Positions 11,100 to 22,965 are shown, counted from the first letter of the stretch. The stretch is 64,000 nt of DNA from Quercus robur (GCF_932294415.1 NC_065542.1:2497501-2561500), one strand, 5' to 3'. Notes: generated by a model not told the origin, from the letters alone. Translations and numbers: made by a program.

Positions 11100-12202
11100 T
11101 GGAGATGAAAGCAAGAGCAAACAAATTTTCTAATGGCTTTATGTGAGCTTTGTGCTCTTTAAAGAGTTTTGATAGTATCGCAAAATCTAATGATAATTTT
11201 TACCATAAATTTTAGCTAAATAAAAAAGTTTTTTTTTTTTTTTCCTTCTTTCTTCAATTCTCATACGCAGTACGCCCACCACATCTGAAAGAAAAAGGAA
11301 ATTTAAACAGCTTCATATTCATAGCTGGCTACCATGAAACTACTCTGTTTCTAAAAAAAAGAAGTAATGGGAAAAGGCAACTGAGACTGGGAAAAGGCAT
11401 TTGACTGAAAACAAACACACGGAGAAAGAAAGAACAGAGTACAATCCTTTATTAAACAGCCTATAAATATCAATTGGATCCGGCTTTGTTTCAAGTGGGT
11501 TTCGAGCATTACAATCACAGTTAGTCTTCTCTAATTTCAATTTCCAAATATGTAAGTGTCATTTTTCACACTTATTCATCCCTTTTATTTCTTCCCTTTC
11601 ATTTTTTTTTTCTTGAAATGAAAAATCCATATCAACTTGTTTTCTTCTTCCTAATTGCCGTGAAGCAAGAGTTTCAACTTTTGTTTGTTTCAAGGTTTGA
11701 ACCTCGAGTTGGTTTTCTCATTACCAATGAAATGAATGAATAAAGCTCCAAACAAAAGTTTGCTTTCTAAGATTAGAGTTTTTATAAGAGTGCTTAAATT
11801 CCGTAGTCTTTTTAAAAAAAAGGAAAATCTATTAAATTATCTTTGTCTCATTTCCTATAGTTAAATAATTTTCAGTCGTCCCTTCTTTGGAAAAACAGAA
11901 ACAAAAGAAAAAAAGAAAAAGAAAAACAGGAGTCGTTGGATTGTCTAAAACCGGAGTGTTTTCTGGAGGTTTTGGAGACCATCGCTGCTGTAATTCCTTC
12001 TCACAAATGGGTAAGTTCTCACTTTTAAGTTTTACACACAAACACAATCATCTCTATTTATTATTACCGTTTCACTCCCTGTCTGAAACTAAAATCCCAC
12101 TTCACATCGTTTTCTTCTTCCCTTATTTAATTATTTAATTTTCTTTATTTTTAATTGGTTGTACTTTTTTTAATCTAAATTTCCAACAGCTACAAGCCTA
12201 CA
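11100..12202 (+). promoter_or_regulatory. TNL unit 1 upstream region and 5' leader intron
   Basis: This kilobase is shared with 23,560-24,751 upstream of the second TNL, with small insertions and deletions, so promoter and leader were duplicated with the gene. A leader intron is likely: donor after CACAAATGG at 12,010, acceptor TTCCAACAG at 12,181-12,189, then 13 bases to the start codon. The same splice sites exist in the second copy (24,569 and 24,746). I could not single out a TATA box with confidence. Confidence 0.55.
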
Positions 12203-15200
12203 ATGAAGTGTAAAAGAGAGTCTTCGTCGTCACCATCTTCTTCTTCAACACATCAATGGAAATACGATGTATTTCTTAGTTTTAGGGGTGAGGATACCCG
12301 TAATAATTTTACTGACCATCTATATGTTGCTTTGCAACGAAAGGACATTTTAACATTTAGGGATGAAAAACTTGAGAAAGGAAAATCTATTTCTAATCTC
12401 TTCAAAACAATAGAAAAATCACAGATTGCTATAATCATTCTCTCAAAAAACTATGCATCTTCTACGTGGTGCTTGGATGAGCTTGCCAAGATTGTCAAAT
12501 GCAGGGAAAAAATGGGACTGATAGTTTTGCCAATTTTTTATGATGTTGACCCGACTGATGTACGGAAACAAACAGGAACTTTTAAACAAGCCTTTACTGA
12601 TCACCAGGAACGCTTTAAAGATAACATAGAGAAGGTGGAAACATGGAGAGCTACTTTAAGAAAAGTGGCTAATATCTCTGGTTGGCATTTACAAAATAGG
12701 TAATTTCCATGAATTTCAAATGATAAGCTTCTTTCATATACCATGAATCATATAATTAGCTATTAGAATATAACATAACATGCATGTATTGAACTACATC
12801 ATGGTATGCTAGTTAAAATGCCTAATTCATCTTCTCCATTTTTTATTTTTTATTTTCTTAACTTTACTTTTGTTATTGTTTTCTCTCTCTCTCTTTTTTC
12901 AAGAAAAAATTGGAGAATTGAATATAGTTGGAATTGTATGGGGTTATTTTGTCAAGCTAGTCCTTAAATTGCTCCCAAGTCCCACACGAGTGAAAAATCT
13001 CCAAGTTTATATGGAACACTTGGTGCTTTATGGATTTTAATGTAGTAATTGAGCCTCCATTTGGGAAGCGCGTTTTGCGTTTCCAGCAGTGTGTTTTTTT
13101 TAGTGGGTCCCGTGCACTATTTACGGGACCCGCAAACTACTTTTTTCCAACAAAAACAACTTTAAAATTAGGTTTCACCGCACTATTCACATATTTAAAA
13201 ATTATTTTGTTACATTATTTTCAGTTTTAAGTAAATTGTACTTTTCCAGTTCCTTTGGTGGGATAAGTTTACCCATTGGCTTCTTTAGTCAAAGTCTACC
13301 TATAAAAATGGTTGAAAGACTATACATTATGATGACTAAAAAAAATTTAATTCTACTATGAAGAGGTAATCAATTATTAAGTCACTCTTTTCAAAAAAAG
13401 AAACAAAAAATTTATTAAGTCACATGATGCTTTAATATTATGGACAAACATTCACCAATTACTCTAGCCGTGCCCCTTAAGAATTTAAGTCAACTGAAGA
13501 CTCTTTTTTTGAGAAAGAACACTATGAGTTTATTCAATTAACCAAACTTTTGTCAAACAATACAAGGTTGTGGGCCTTTGTATTGTAACCAGCTTGTGTC
13601 AATTATAACACTTTAAGGGATCGTTTGAGAACAATTTATTTAGCTGAAATTAAAATTTTTTTGTTAAAAATACTAGAGGTAAAGCTAAAAGTTAATTGAA
13701 ATAGTATAATAAGACATATAAATAGTATTAAAAAGTGAAATGGGACCATGAAAAGTAGCAAAAACAAACTGAATAATAAAATAAGATGCTAAATATAATC
13801 TATCCAAACGCAACCTTAATAAATCAATGTGACGCTTTAACAACCCAAAATGACCTTTTGCCAAATTATAGATTGGATTAAGTTTACCGCATGCAAGTCC
13901 TTTTTAAAAGGAATTTGTTTTGGTCCAATCACTATTTTTGGTTAAATAAATTCCTTAAAGCGCATTTTAACCCTTTTATTCACAAATCAACTGTTTTAAA
14001 AAATAAAAAAAAATAAAAATTATGTAATTTTGAAGAAGTAGAGCTTTAGTATTTTATAATGATATTAGTGCCTAAATAGAAATTCAAAGAACACCTCTTC
14101 TTAAGCAAAGCGAAAAGAAAAAGAAAAAGAAAAAAAATACACCATTATTTGAGTCTCCGTTCAAGAGGTAAAAACTTGTGCTTGTGCTGGCACTAAGGCT
14201 TAACCTTTTATTATTTGTATTCTAGTAATCTTAACAAAATATAACGATAACTATAGCCCTGAATATAATATACAATTCTATATCAGTATTTCTCTCCATG
14301 AGCTGATGAATTCATATGTACATGCTTGTGCAAGGTGTATTCTTGCCTGGTATTTTTTCTTCATCCTCTGCGGTTTTATAATTGGTTTGGACCATCATGT
14401 GATTATTTTCTATCTTGTTAACAGGCATGAGTCAGAATTGATCCAACACATTGTGAAAAAGATGATTTTATAATTGGTTTGGACCATCATGTAAATTTCT
14501 TCTATCATCTTTGCAGGCATGAGGCAGAATTTATCCAAGACATTGTGAATGAGATAATGGAGAAATTGAGTTCAAAATCCTCAAGCTCATTTGCCAGTGT
14601 GCAGAAACGTGGGTGCAGCAGTAGCCGTGTCATTACTTATGAAGGTTGGGATGGTGTCCATCATGGATTTGACAATTCAACAAGTAGCTGTGATGACTAT
14701 AGCGATATTGAACCTGAGGAAAGTGATCTCTTTTCATACAATGGTAATGACCTGCTCCAATATCTTTCCTATTATAAGTCTAACCCTGTTTTATTTTATT
14801 TTACTTGTTGCACAGCTCATTAGTATAGTCCAGCCTTTTTTTTTTTTTTTTTTTAGCTGACCGCAAGCAATCCCAATCACCCTATATTTTCTAAGCCTCT
14901 ACATCATCATCACTTGCAGGAAGCTTAATAACTAGTATAGAACCTTAGGCAAGTTAAGAATATGATCTAATAGGAAATACATTCTAAAGCTTTACTCGTT
15001 ACACTGCTCCAAGGACCAAGAATTTTGGTAATGTAAATGGTTCAATCCTAATTTGGCATGTAACTATCAGAGTATCATGCCATTTTGCCTATTCATTTTC
15101 TGCAGGCAAACGCAAGACAATTTTTCCTGATAACTTCTTGAAACTTGAAAACTAAGTACTAAATAGTATTTCCTTCCCTGCCATGTGTATACTTGATAAT

Positions 15201-15344
15201 CAATGGTGTCATGCTCTATAAAATAGATAATAAGAAACTCCAATGACACTAGTTTGTAATGAGTGAATTATTATTATTATTATAGTACCTTACTCACTCA
15301 GATGTTGACAAATATGGAATTGGTGGTGATGATGTATATGCAGC

Positions 15345-15376
<32 letters not shown>

Positions 15377-15642
15377 TTGATGTATATGTAGATGATGATG
15401 ATGATGATGATGATGATGCTTCACATGCAAATGATGATGATGATGATGATGATGATGATCCATATGCAGATGATGATGATGGTGATGTGTATGTATATGT
15501 AGATGATGATGACGATGCTTCATATGCAGATGATGATGATGTATTTGTAGATGATGATGTATTTGTAGATGATGATGATGATGATGCATATGCAGATAAT
15601 GATGCATATGCAGAAGATGCTGATGATGATGATGATTATTGA
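12203..15642 (+). CDS. Truncated TNL-derived gene: TIR domain, short C-JID remnant, Asp-rich tail
   Basis: Three exons join in frame: 12,203-12,699, 14,517-14,743 and 15,302-15,642, all with GT-AG borders, giving 354 residues. Residues 1-166 are a complete TIR domain (DVFLSFRGEDTRNNFTDHL, BB-loop region FRDEKLEKGKS, and WCLDEL with the expected NADase glutamate E93). Exon 2 starts like a normal TNL second exon (RHEAEFIQDIV), then jumps after about 23 residues into the end of a C-JID (VITYEGWDGVHHGFD). Exon 3 codes 113 residues, about 64 of them Asp. Plant TIR domains cleave NAD+ and feed EDS1 signalling; NB-ARC and LRR are absent here, so this would be a TIR-only type protein. Compared with the 24.7-kb paralogue, about 3.84 kb (NB-ARC to C-JID) and a further 54 bases are deleted, both without breaking the frame. 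Whether it is expressed is unknown. Confidence 0.7.
13045..13235. mobile_element. hAT-like MITE in intron 1 of TNL unit 1
   Basis: The sequence CCATTTGGGAAGCGCGTTTT ... GGGTCCCGTGCACTATT ... ACTATTCACATATTTAAAAA is a widespread plant MITE type (host gene flank, GGGTCCC core, CACTATTCAC motif). The paralogous intron at 25,615-25,660 has different, shorter sequence here, so it arrived in, or was lost from, one copy only. Edges are approximate. Confidence 0.5.
13616..13818. mobile_element. Second small MITE in intron 1 of TNL unit 1
   Basis: The left end GGGATCGTTTGAGAACA and the right end ATCTATCCAAACGCAACCTT are roughly inverted. The paralogous site near 26,940-26,950 runs straight from ATTATAACACTTT to AATAATTCAATGTG without it. 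About 200 bases, AT-rich, non-coding. Probably hAT-like; the duplication is unclear because the target is rich in T and A. Confidence 0.5.
14375..14545 (+). repeat. Tandem duplication of the intron 1/exon 2 border
   Basis: The phrase TTTTATAATTGGTTTGGACC, an acceptor and a GGCATGAG(T/G)CAGAATT exon start occur twice, about 90 bases apart (14,375-14,464 and 14,465-14,545). The first acceptor (GTTAACAG, about 14,424) leads to a frame that ends in TAA after about a dozen codons; the second (TTTGCAG, 14,516) is the productive one. The paralogue has the same two borders, now split by a hAT-like insertion (27,589-28,756), so the duplication predates the unit duplication. Confidence 0.75.
15302..15642 (+). 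repeat. GAT trinucleotide array inside the coding tail exon
   Basis: Runs of three to ten GAT codons are separated by short spacers reading VYV, VFV, AYA, ASYA or PYA in the coding frame. All interruptions keep the frame. The matching exon of the second copy is at 33,549-33,871. The opposite strand gives an open poly-His frame (15,290-15,667) that is only the shadow of this repeat. Confidence 0.9.
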
Positions 15643-16939
15643 CCTGACTACAGAAGATGACCCTCATGTCCTGTTTATACTTTGACTAGCTATTTTTCAT
15701 AGGATGAATATCAATTGAGGCTTTGACAACTAGATGTGCACATGTAATTCAATGAGCCTGTCCATGTTTTAAATTTGTATTTGGTTCAATTACAATGATT
15801 TGGGAAGTTGTTCAAGTGGCATATCTAATCATCTTGTTTCAAAATGAAAATGGAGTTTAAAATTTAAAGGGGATCTAGCTCTTGACAGATAAGGAGTTAC
15901 ATGGTTTTTGTAATAATATTTTTTTGTTGGATGAATTTCAAGTGGGCTAGTGCTATTGGATGAACTACGAGCAATACTTTCAGATAACTTTGTCACATTT
16001 CTACCTTCTATGTGTTTTTGTGATAATGTTTATGAAACAATATATTCCTTGCAATTCAAAAGGAGAAAGTTTCAAACAAGTTCAGTTGTAAAGTAATATT
16101 CTTTTTAGATTATAAAAGAGCCCTATATATTCAAGAGGAAATGTCTTGCTAGAGAGTGGAAGGGACTCCCACCAAAGTTATTCCACAGAAAACGATCTCA
16201 AACTCTCCTTCGGCCCTGACGCTGACCCTGAACTTGACCCACCTGACATCGACGAATCTTCTGGATTTGGAATGGGGATGAGACTTGAGAGATAGAGACA
16301 AAGCCAAAGGTGGCGGGGTTAAGTTTAGAGTTAGGAATTAGGATTAGATTTTTTTTTTTAATAGGTTTCGAATCTCCCAATCTATGTATACTATCGTGGG
16401 TCGGATTCGGATATGCAATTTTTTTTTTTTTTTCCATCTCTCTCGGGTCAGTTTCTTTGGATTTGGGCTATATTTCAATAATGGGCTCTGTTCCTTTATT
16501 TAGGTACGACTCTCTTTTTCTCTTTTTAAATTTGGGATTTAGGAGGTACAAAATTTTGGTATGGTGCAACAAAATATTAGCTTACTTCTTGGCCTGTCAC
16601 ATAGTGATTCATCAATAATGGGCCTTAAGAAGTGTTTAGTTTATAGAATTTTTAGGGGGAGTTCAAAAAAATTTTTTTTTTTTTCCCAGAATCAAATTTC
16701 AAAGATTCTTGATCGAGAAATCAAGGTAACAATTTTGATTGCATCAAGGACAAAAATTGGGTAAAGAAAAGTGCAATCTTTTCATTAATAAATGTAATAA
16801 AAATTTAAGGAGACGTTTTCCTATTTATTAATTAATTAAAATTACTGTCACTTACAAATAATAAGTATATTTATTAGAGAAATGCCACGATTACAAGTTA
16901 GTATGGGAAACAGAGTGACAAGTTTGGTGTAGGAGTAGT
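15643..16939. other. TNL unit 1 3' flank
   Basis: Shared with 33,872-35,280 downstream of the second TNL at high identity, including the phrase GATTATAAAAGAGCCCTATA and a poly-T tract near 16,420. No gene. An open stretch around 16,200-16,440 on the minus strand reads through a segment like LRVRVRGE in both copies, but it is broken differently in each. Confidence 0.5.
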
Positions 16940-16947
16940 GTATAGGG

Positions 16948-17588
<641 letters not shown>

Positions 17589-17599
17589 GTATAGAGAGT

Positions 17600-18540
17600 T
17601 TTTTTTTGTTTTTGTTTTTTTTTCTTTGATGGGTTCTAGTCCTTATCAGATATGATTTATATGGTTTCAATTATTATGATTTTCATAAAATATAGTAAAG
17701 CTCAATTGAGCTTACTATTTTCATAAAATATAATAAAGTTCAATTGAGCTTACTGCTGTCATATCACCTACAAGCTATACTATTAGGTACCTTTCTCACA
17801 TTTCTCTCATGTAGTGTATTTGAGTTAATCTCAATGAGAGCATGAGTTGTGAATTTCGGAGAAGTTTATATGGTTTCCTTGCTCTTTAGAAGATTCTTCT
17901 GTTGTCGTAATTAGTATGGTTTGAAGGAATTATGAATGGACAGAAATTTGTCAAGTGTAGAATTGGAAAATTGAGTCATTGGTAACCAATTTCCAAATTC
18001 TTGATATAGCAGATAATTACATGAGAAACAGAGTTTTCAACAGAAAAGGGGCCCTCATATTAATTTGCAGAATAGTTTTAGCTCCAATGGAACAAAATCA
18101 TAGAAACTCAGACACAATGTGGAACTTGTTAGGTGGTTAAGGTGCTTTAATGCTTGTGAGATATAGATGGTCTTTTTTTTCTTTTTCTTTTTTTTTTAAA
18201 AAAATTATTATTAACGGGTTCTTTTAGAATAATTGTTAATAAACTATTTAAGTAAAGTTTTGACACCACTTTTGTGAGAAATATAAAAAACCATAAAAAA
18301 AAAAAAAAACATTAATTTCTTTTTTCTCTTTCCAAAAAAGTTTTTAAAAATATTTCATAAACTAATGCCCTGAGGGCATACATTAACTTTTTCCCTTTTT
18401 TTTAATTACCACTATTATAATTAAATTGAAGTAAAAAGTTGTACAAGACCTATAGCAATTTTGTCTATCAGATAACATATTCTATTATTATTAATTTATT
18501 TGTAGCTATTAAAAAAGTTATGGTGACTATCACAAGATCA
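17600..18540. repeat. MATE-flank repeat, first of three copies in this window's TNL flanks
   Basis: Aligned with 35,290-36,270 and 36,470-37,308. Shared landmarks are TGATGGGTTCTAGTCC, AAGCTCAATTGAGCTTACT, CTCATGTAGTGTATTTGAG and TTTTGACACCACTTT. It also resembles the first 160 bases of the window. Non-coding, with no stable open frame between copies. Confidence 0.65.
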
Positions 18541-18740
18541 AACCAATTTGCAAAGTTTGGAGAGATGCAAAATTTATTTGGCCACATGAATGGAGGTACT
18601 TCTTGACCAAATTCATATCCTAGGATTTTTGGCCACATCAATGGATTTGAAATTGAGGCATTTCAAATCTATTGATTCAAAATCAAAATCAAAATCCATA
18701 TCCAAATTCAAGTTTTCCAACACAACTTGCAATTAGATGA

Positions 18741-18944
18741 CCTTTCTAAATTCTTGTTAGATAATGTAATTACAAGAGAAAAATATTCAAACAAAGATGG
18801 TTCCTCATTCTATAAGAGGACCTAGTTGTGAATCAATGAATGCCTTTCTAAATTCTTGTTAGATAATGTAATTACAAGAGAAAAATATTCAAACAAAGAT
18901 GGTTCCTCATTCTATAAGAGGACCTAGTTGTGAATCAATGAATG
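18741..18944. repeat. Perfect-looking 102-base tandem duplication
   Basis: CCTTTCTAAATTCTTGTTAG begins the two copies at 18,741 and 18,843, and they appear identical through ...GAATCAATGAATG. The absence of differences suggests a recent event. No gene overlaps it. Confidence 0.9.
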
Positions 18945-19310
18945 TTGTTGTATTTGCAATTAGACATTTGAGACAATGCAAAATTCGTTACCACATTGAA
19001 GGCCATTTTCTTTTGATAAATCAAAGTAATGACTGTTGACTCTCTCTCTCTCTCTTTGCAAAAGCGTATCTAAGCAAAAAGAGAAAGAAGAATGATGCCC
19101 AGGACTATCCAAGAGGCAAAAGCAAAGCATAAATAGAAAGAAAACAAAAAAGAAAAAAGAAAAAAGCAGTGTAGAGCAGTTGAAATCAAACTTCTCGAAT
19201 TTTTTTATAAAAATATGCTCTTGCAACTAAATTGAAGATTATAAAAATTCTCAAAAGCACTACAAGCTAAAACTCTCTCTCTCTATCTCGCCCTTCCTCT
19301 GTCTTTCTCA

Positions 19311-19430
19311 ATGGGAAACTGCTTTAGGAAATCCCGTGACATCCCAATCTCCTCAGGCTCCTCTCATGACACATCACCTCCACAACAATTTCCAAAGAGT
19401 ACTCAAGGACGATTTAGCCCAAATCCATTA
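19311..19430 (+). pseudogene. Possible first exon of a myristoylated protein, cut off
   Basis: A CT-rich leader (19,270-19,310) precedes ATGGGAAACTGC, giving MGNCFRKSRDIPISSGSSHD and then a Ser/Pro/Gln-rich stretch. MGNC at the N-terminus fits N-myristoylation plus palmitoylation, as in several receptor-like cytoplasmic kinases and calcium-dependent kinases, but no kinase sequence follows. After about 40 codons the frame runs into a poly-A tract (19,430-19,453) and then a MITE copy. I cannot name the parent gene. Probably a truncated fragment. Confidence 0.35.
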
Positions 19431-19494
19431 AAAAAAAAAAAAAAAAAAAAAAAGGCCATTCTTTCTATCTCTTTTACTCTAGTTCTACACATGG

Positions 19495-19830
19495 TGTTAT
19501 ACATATTTTGAAAATCTAACCACCGAATTGCATATTCTTAATGTTCTTAATATACATGTTAAATTTATTTCAACTCGGATGTTAATTACTATTCGATCCA
19601 TAAATTTTTTTTTTATACATAATTTAAGACTACAAAAACTTAAAATTAACAAATTTATTGATGACATAGCTATTGATCTTTGAACTTCTTGAAATTTTAC
19701 ATGTATGAAAGATATGATAAGAAAATGCAATTTAATTGTGGTTTTATCAAAATTTACATTCAATAAAAAAATATAAGGAGAGTTTGAAGAATTTCTTTCC
19801 AAACTCGTTTGGAGATAAACTTTCTCCATA
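19495..19830. mobile_element. Truncated copy of the 7,950-8,349 MITE
   Basis: The phrase TTTTGAAAATCTAACC, the central ACTATTCGATCCAT-type segment and the end AAACTTTCTCC after CCAAACTCGTTTGGAGA match the nested MITE in the same orientation. The left terminal repeat is missing and is replaced by the poly-A junction of the preceding fragment. Confidence 0.6.
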
Positions 19831-19849
19831 ATCATTTAACAAAGAGGAG

Positions 19850-21800
19850 AGATGAACACATGCATTGAAGGTTGTGAATTTAGAAAAATAAATTAAGACG
19901 AAAGCAAGTAAAGATGCGGCATGAAGAAAATGTTGATGGTAGTCTTTGTCCGACGATGGTGGTACTAGTACGGCAACTGGCCAAAGAAGAAGATGATGGT
20001 GGTGGTGGTGTTGCACTAAAGGATTGTTTTGCTAAGGATTTATCATTTGTAATTGTCCTTTTGGTATTTTTTTTAGACTGGATTTGTCATTTGGCTAAGG
20101 GATTTTCTTATTATCTAGGTTTATGAATTGTTTTATTGGTTAGTCTAAAAGATTTTCTTGATATTCTTGGGGCAATTGAGCAAAGGGATTATTTGATAAA
20201 AAAAAAAAAATAAAAAAAAAAATTGAAGAATTTCTTGTGTCAATTTGTAAAAAAATATGGAGAGAGAGGGACAAGGTCAAAAATTTTGTGTAGCTATATA
20301 CTAGTCGTTCTGGGGCAATGGCCCCCTAAGCCCACACGTTCCGTCCCTGCTGACCCAGCCACACGTGCAAAGTCTCACCACCTTACAATAAAGCCTCACC
20401 TACTCGATGTTAGGTGCACCACCATCGGTGCTTCTGAAGGATTGGGGCTTGAGTTGGGCCTAACTCATCTCATTGTCATTGAGTTTCTCTCAAAGTGAGA
20501 CCAGCCCACTAACATGACTAGCCCATACTAATTTACACCCAGGTCCAAAAATACTTAGGCATAACCAACTCAAGCCCAACATAATTTTAGGTCCAAACCC
20601 TTTTAACTTGCAAACATTCAGCCAGATCTCTCTTAAAACATTAACACTCACACTTAAAAATTAAAACCCAATCAGCCCACACTCATATAAAGCCCAAATT
20701 ATAAATCAAATGATGACATGACATTTTCATTAGTGAAATTACATGACATTTTTAATTCAAATGATGACATGACATTTTTATTAGTGAGCTAATAAGTAAA
20801 AATCAAATTGATTGCTACCAAATCAATTGTGACTTTATGATATTTTTTATTACTAAAATTTTTTTATAGCATCAAACAACTCTTTAAATCTTTTTGGTTA
20901 GTGTATAATTTATTTTGGATTAATAATTATTAATTATCATGTTACGCAACATAAAAGAAGACTTTTGTTTTTTTGTTAAATTAAAGAAGACTTTTGTTTT
21001 TTTGTTAAACTAAAGAAGACTTTGTATGTGCCAAGTAAATCACCAATTCATCAATGTCATACTCATAACATTTTTTTTTTCTTTTCCCTTTTGCCTTGAA
21101 GATGACGTAAATACGCTGAGTTTCTTCCCTTCTAGAGTGTTTCGCGTCGAGCGGTAGTGTGAAAAGCGGACTTTGTTTTGTGCGTGTGGGCTGTTGCTGA
21201 CATGTTGTGGACAAAACTTGGCTTGGAGTTTCGGAGAATGACTAGAGTGTTCGCCTGGTATTATTTTGATTAAACTTTTTCTTTCTTTGTGTTTAAGTTT
21301 TCTAGAGGATGATTGACACTTGACAGCTTTGTTGACTGGCTGGTAAAAGAAACATAATTTGCTAATTATTTTTTTTTGAAAAATGCAATCTGGTTAATGG
21401 TCTTTTGGAAAGATAAGGTTGTCTATGGTATCTTCGTAGCCATAATTTATTGAGTAGTGTAGCATTTATTACAATTTTTATTACATTAAGCTTATTAAAT
21501 GATGTATCACCAACCACAAAAAGACCTTCAAATATATTGAAATCTACCAATTATATTTATTGTCACATCAATTTGTAAACTTTATGTAATAAAACTTGTA
21601 AGACCTTTAACATTTTTCTAATTCATTATGACTAATAACAAAATTGTGCCTTAAAAAAAAAAATTTGATGAACACCGGAATTTGTACCATAACTTAAGAT
21701 TGGGGATCATATAGCACAAGAGACAGCATAAGAAATAGATGTGCTTCATCTCACTTCAGTTTGGAGGAAATGGGATTAAAAAAAAAAGAAAAAAAAAAGA
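19850..21800. other. Intergenic, no gene recognised
   Basis: Contains short tandem repeats: ATGATGACATGACATTTT at 20,709-20,780 (two copies about 50 apart) and AAAGAAGACTTTTGTTTTTT at 20,954-21,020 (two and a half copies). A segment at 20,300-20,500 reads open for 80-90 codons and has higher GC than its surroundings, but I recognise no domain. Confidence 0.45.
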
Positions 21801-21869
21801 CCAACTTTTCCAAGTTTGAGGAGACTAAGAATGAAACTTCAAAGTAAAGGAATCAGCTTAAATTTAGTG

Positions 21870-22060
21870 TGTTGGATCCATTGGGATTTGGACACATGTC
21901 AAATAATTATCATGTGTTCATGTCTTAATGAAATTTCAATTATAAGCTCCATTGCTGGTTACCATGAAATTACTTTGCCCCTTTTAGTTATTTATAATTC
22001 TAAAGAAAGAAAAAAAGATAAAGTGGGGGAATCAATATCAATGAATTGACTTTCATTTAG
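21870..22060. repeat. TNL-upstream repeat block
   Basis: Matches 6,360-6,500 (GGATTTGGACACATGTCAAA against GGATTTGGACATATATCAAA, then AATTTCAATTATAAGCTCCAT). Part of the duplicated upstream region of TNL unit 2. Confidence 0.6.
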
Positions 22061-22138
22061 CAATAGTCGGTAAGCTCAACCCTTCTGCCACGCCAAAAAA
22101 GAAACGAAGGAAAATAGGCATTTAAGACTTAAGACTAA

Positions 22139-22358
22139 GGGTCCATTTGGATTGAACTTATTGTTGCTAAAACTAAAAACTGAAAACTGAAAACACTGTA
22201 ACAAAATAATTTTTATATGTGTGAATAGTACTGTGGGACCCATTTTTAATATTTTTTAATGTATGAACAGTGCGTGAACAGTAAATTTTGTCTATGAACT
22301 GTAAATTTTGCTCCCTTAAAAGCGTGAAGGAAACGCTGAATCCAAACGCTCACTAAGC
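22139..22358. mobile_element. hAT-like MITE
   Basis: The left end GGGTCCATTTGGATTGAAC and the right end GCTGAATCCAAACGCTC are roughly inverted. The interior carries GTGAATAGTACTGTGGGACC and GTGAACAGTAAATTTTG, the usual core of this common plant MITE, here in the opposite orientation to the copy at 13,045. Flanks share ACTAAG on both sides, but the full duplication is uncertain. Confidence 0.6.
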
Positions 22359-22666
22359 AAAAGAGTAGTTGATTTGAGTTGAAACAGATGATATTGAAGT
22401 TGTGAAAACAAACACATGGAGAAAGATAGAATAGAGTGCATTCATTTATTAAACAGGCAATTATGTAATAATATTACTGTGTGGTGGCGATGTGCTGATA
22501 CTGTGTGGTGGCTGTGAATCTATGATATTAGATTGAGGGAATTAGTGTTATCTTTTAGCTAAGCATTAGTATTTTTTTTTCAATAAAAGAAAAAAATTTC
22601 ATTTTATTTTAATTTTAAATTTTGGAAAAAAATTAAAAAAAAAATCTGTAAAGGCATTGGATGGAA

Positions 22667-22965
22667 CTAGCCTCATCACACGCGCTTTGCGCGTGCAATG
22701 AGACTTTTTTTTACCTAAAAAAAAAATGTTTTATATATATAATTTTTATTTTAAAAATCTAATTTATAAGTGGATAAAGTAATTTGAAAATTAACAGGAA
22801 AGTGGTCTTATTTTTTAGGCAATGTTTTAGTGGGAGTTAGAGCTGCATTTTTAGCGGATTATCTTTTAGTTTTGTCTCTACTTAAATATAGGGGTATAGG
22901 GGTATTTTTGAACTAAAAAAAATGAGGAATCCAAACAGGGAAAGCCCCTTAAATAGTAGTATAGA
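22667..22965 (-). mobile_element. Non-autonomous Helitron, 299 bases
   Basis: On the minus strand it starts TCTATACTACTATTTAAGG and ends with a hairpin (GCACGCGC, AAA loop, GCGCGTG) about eight bases before a terminal CTAG. It lies between A and T, as Helitrons do, without target duplication. The plus-strand view shows the hairpin at 22,679-22,697. No helicase is encoded, so it would need another Helitron for movement. Confidence 0.75.

Noticed and set aside
15290-15667. Minus-strand open frame of 125 codons, almost all His
   Set aside because: It is the reverse complement of the GAT array in the tail exon (ATC/CAT codons). The plus-strand Asp frame has splice context and a paralogue, while this one has none.
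20223-20498. 91-codon frame with higher GC, considered as a gag or gene fragment
   Set aside because: No domain, no long terminal repeats and no neighbours that would support a retrotransposon.
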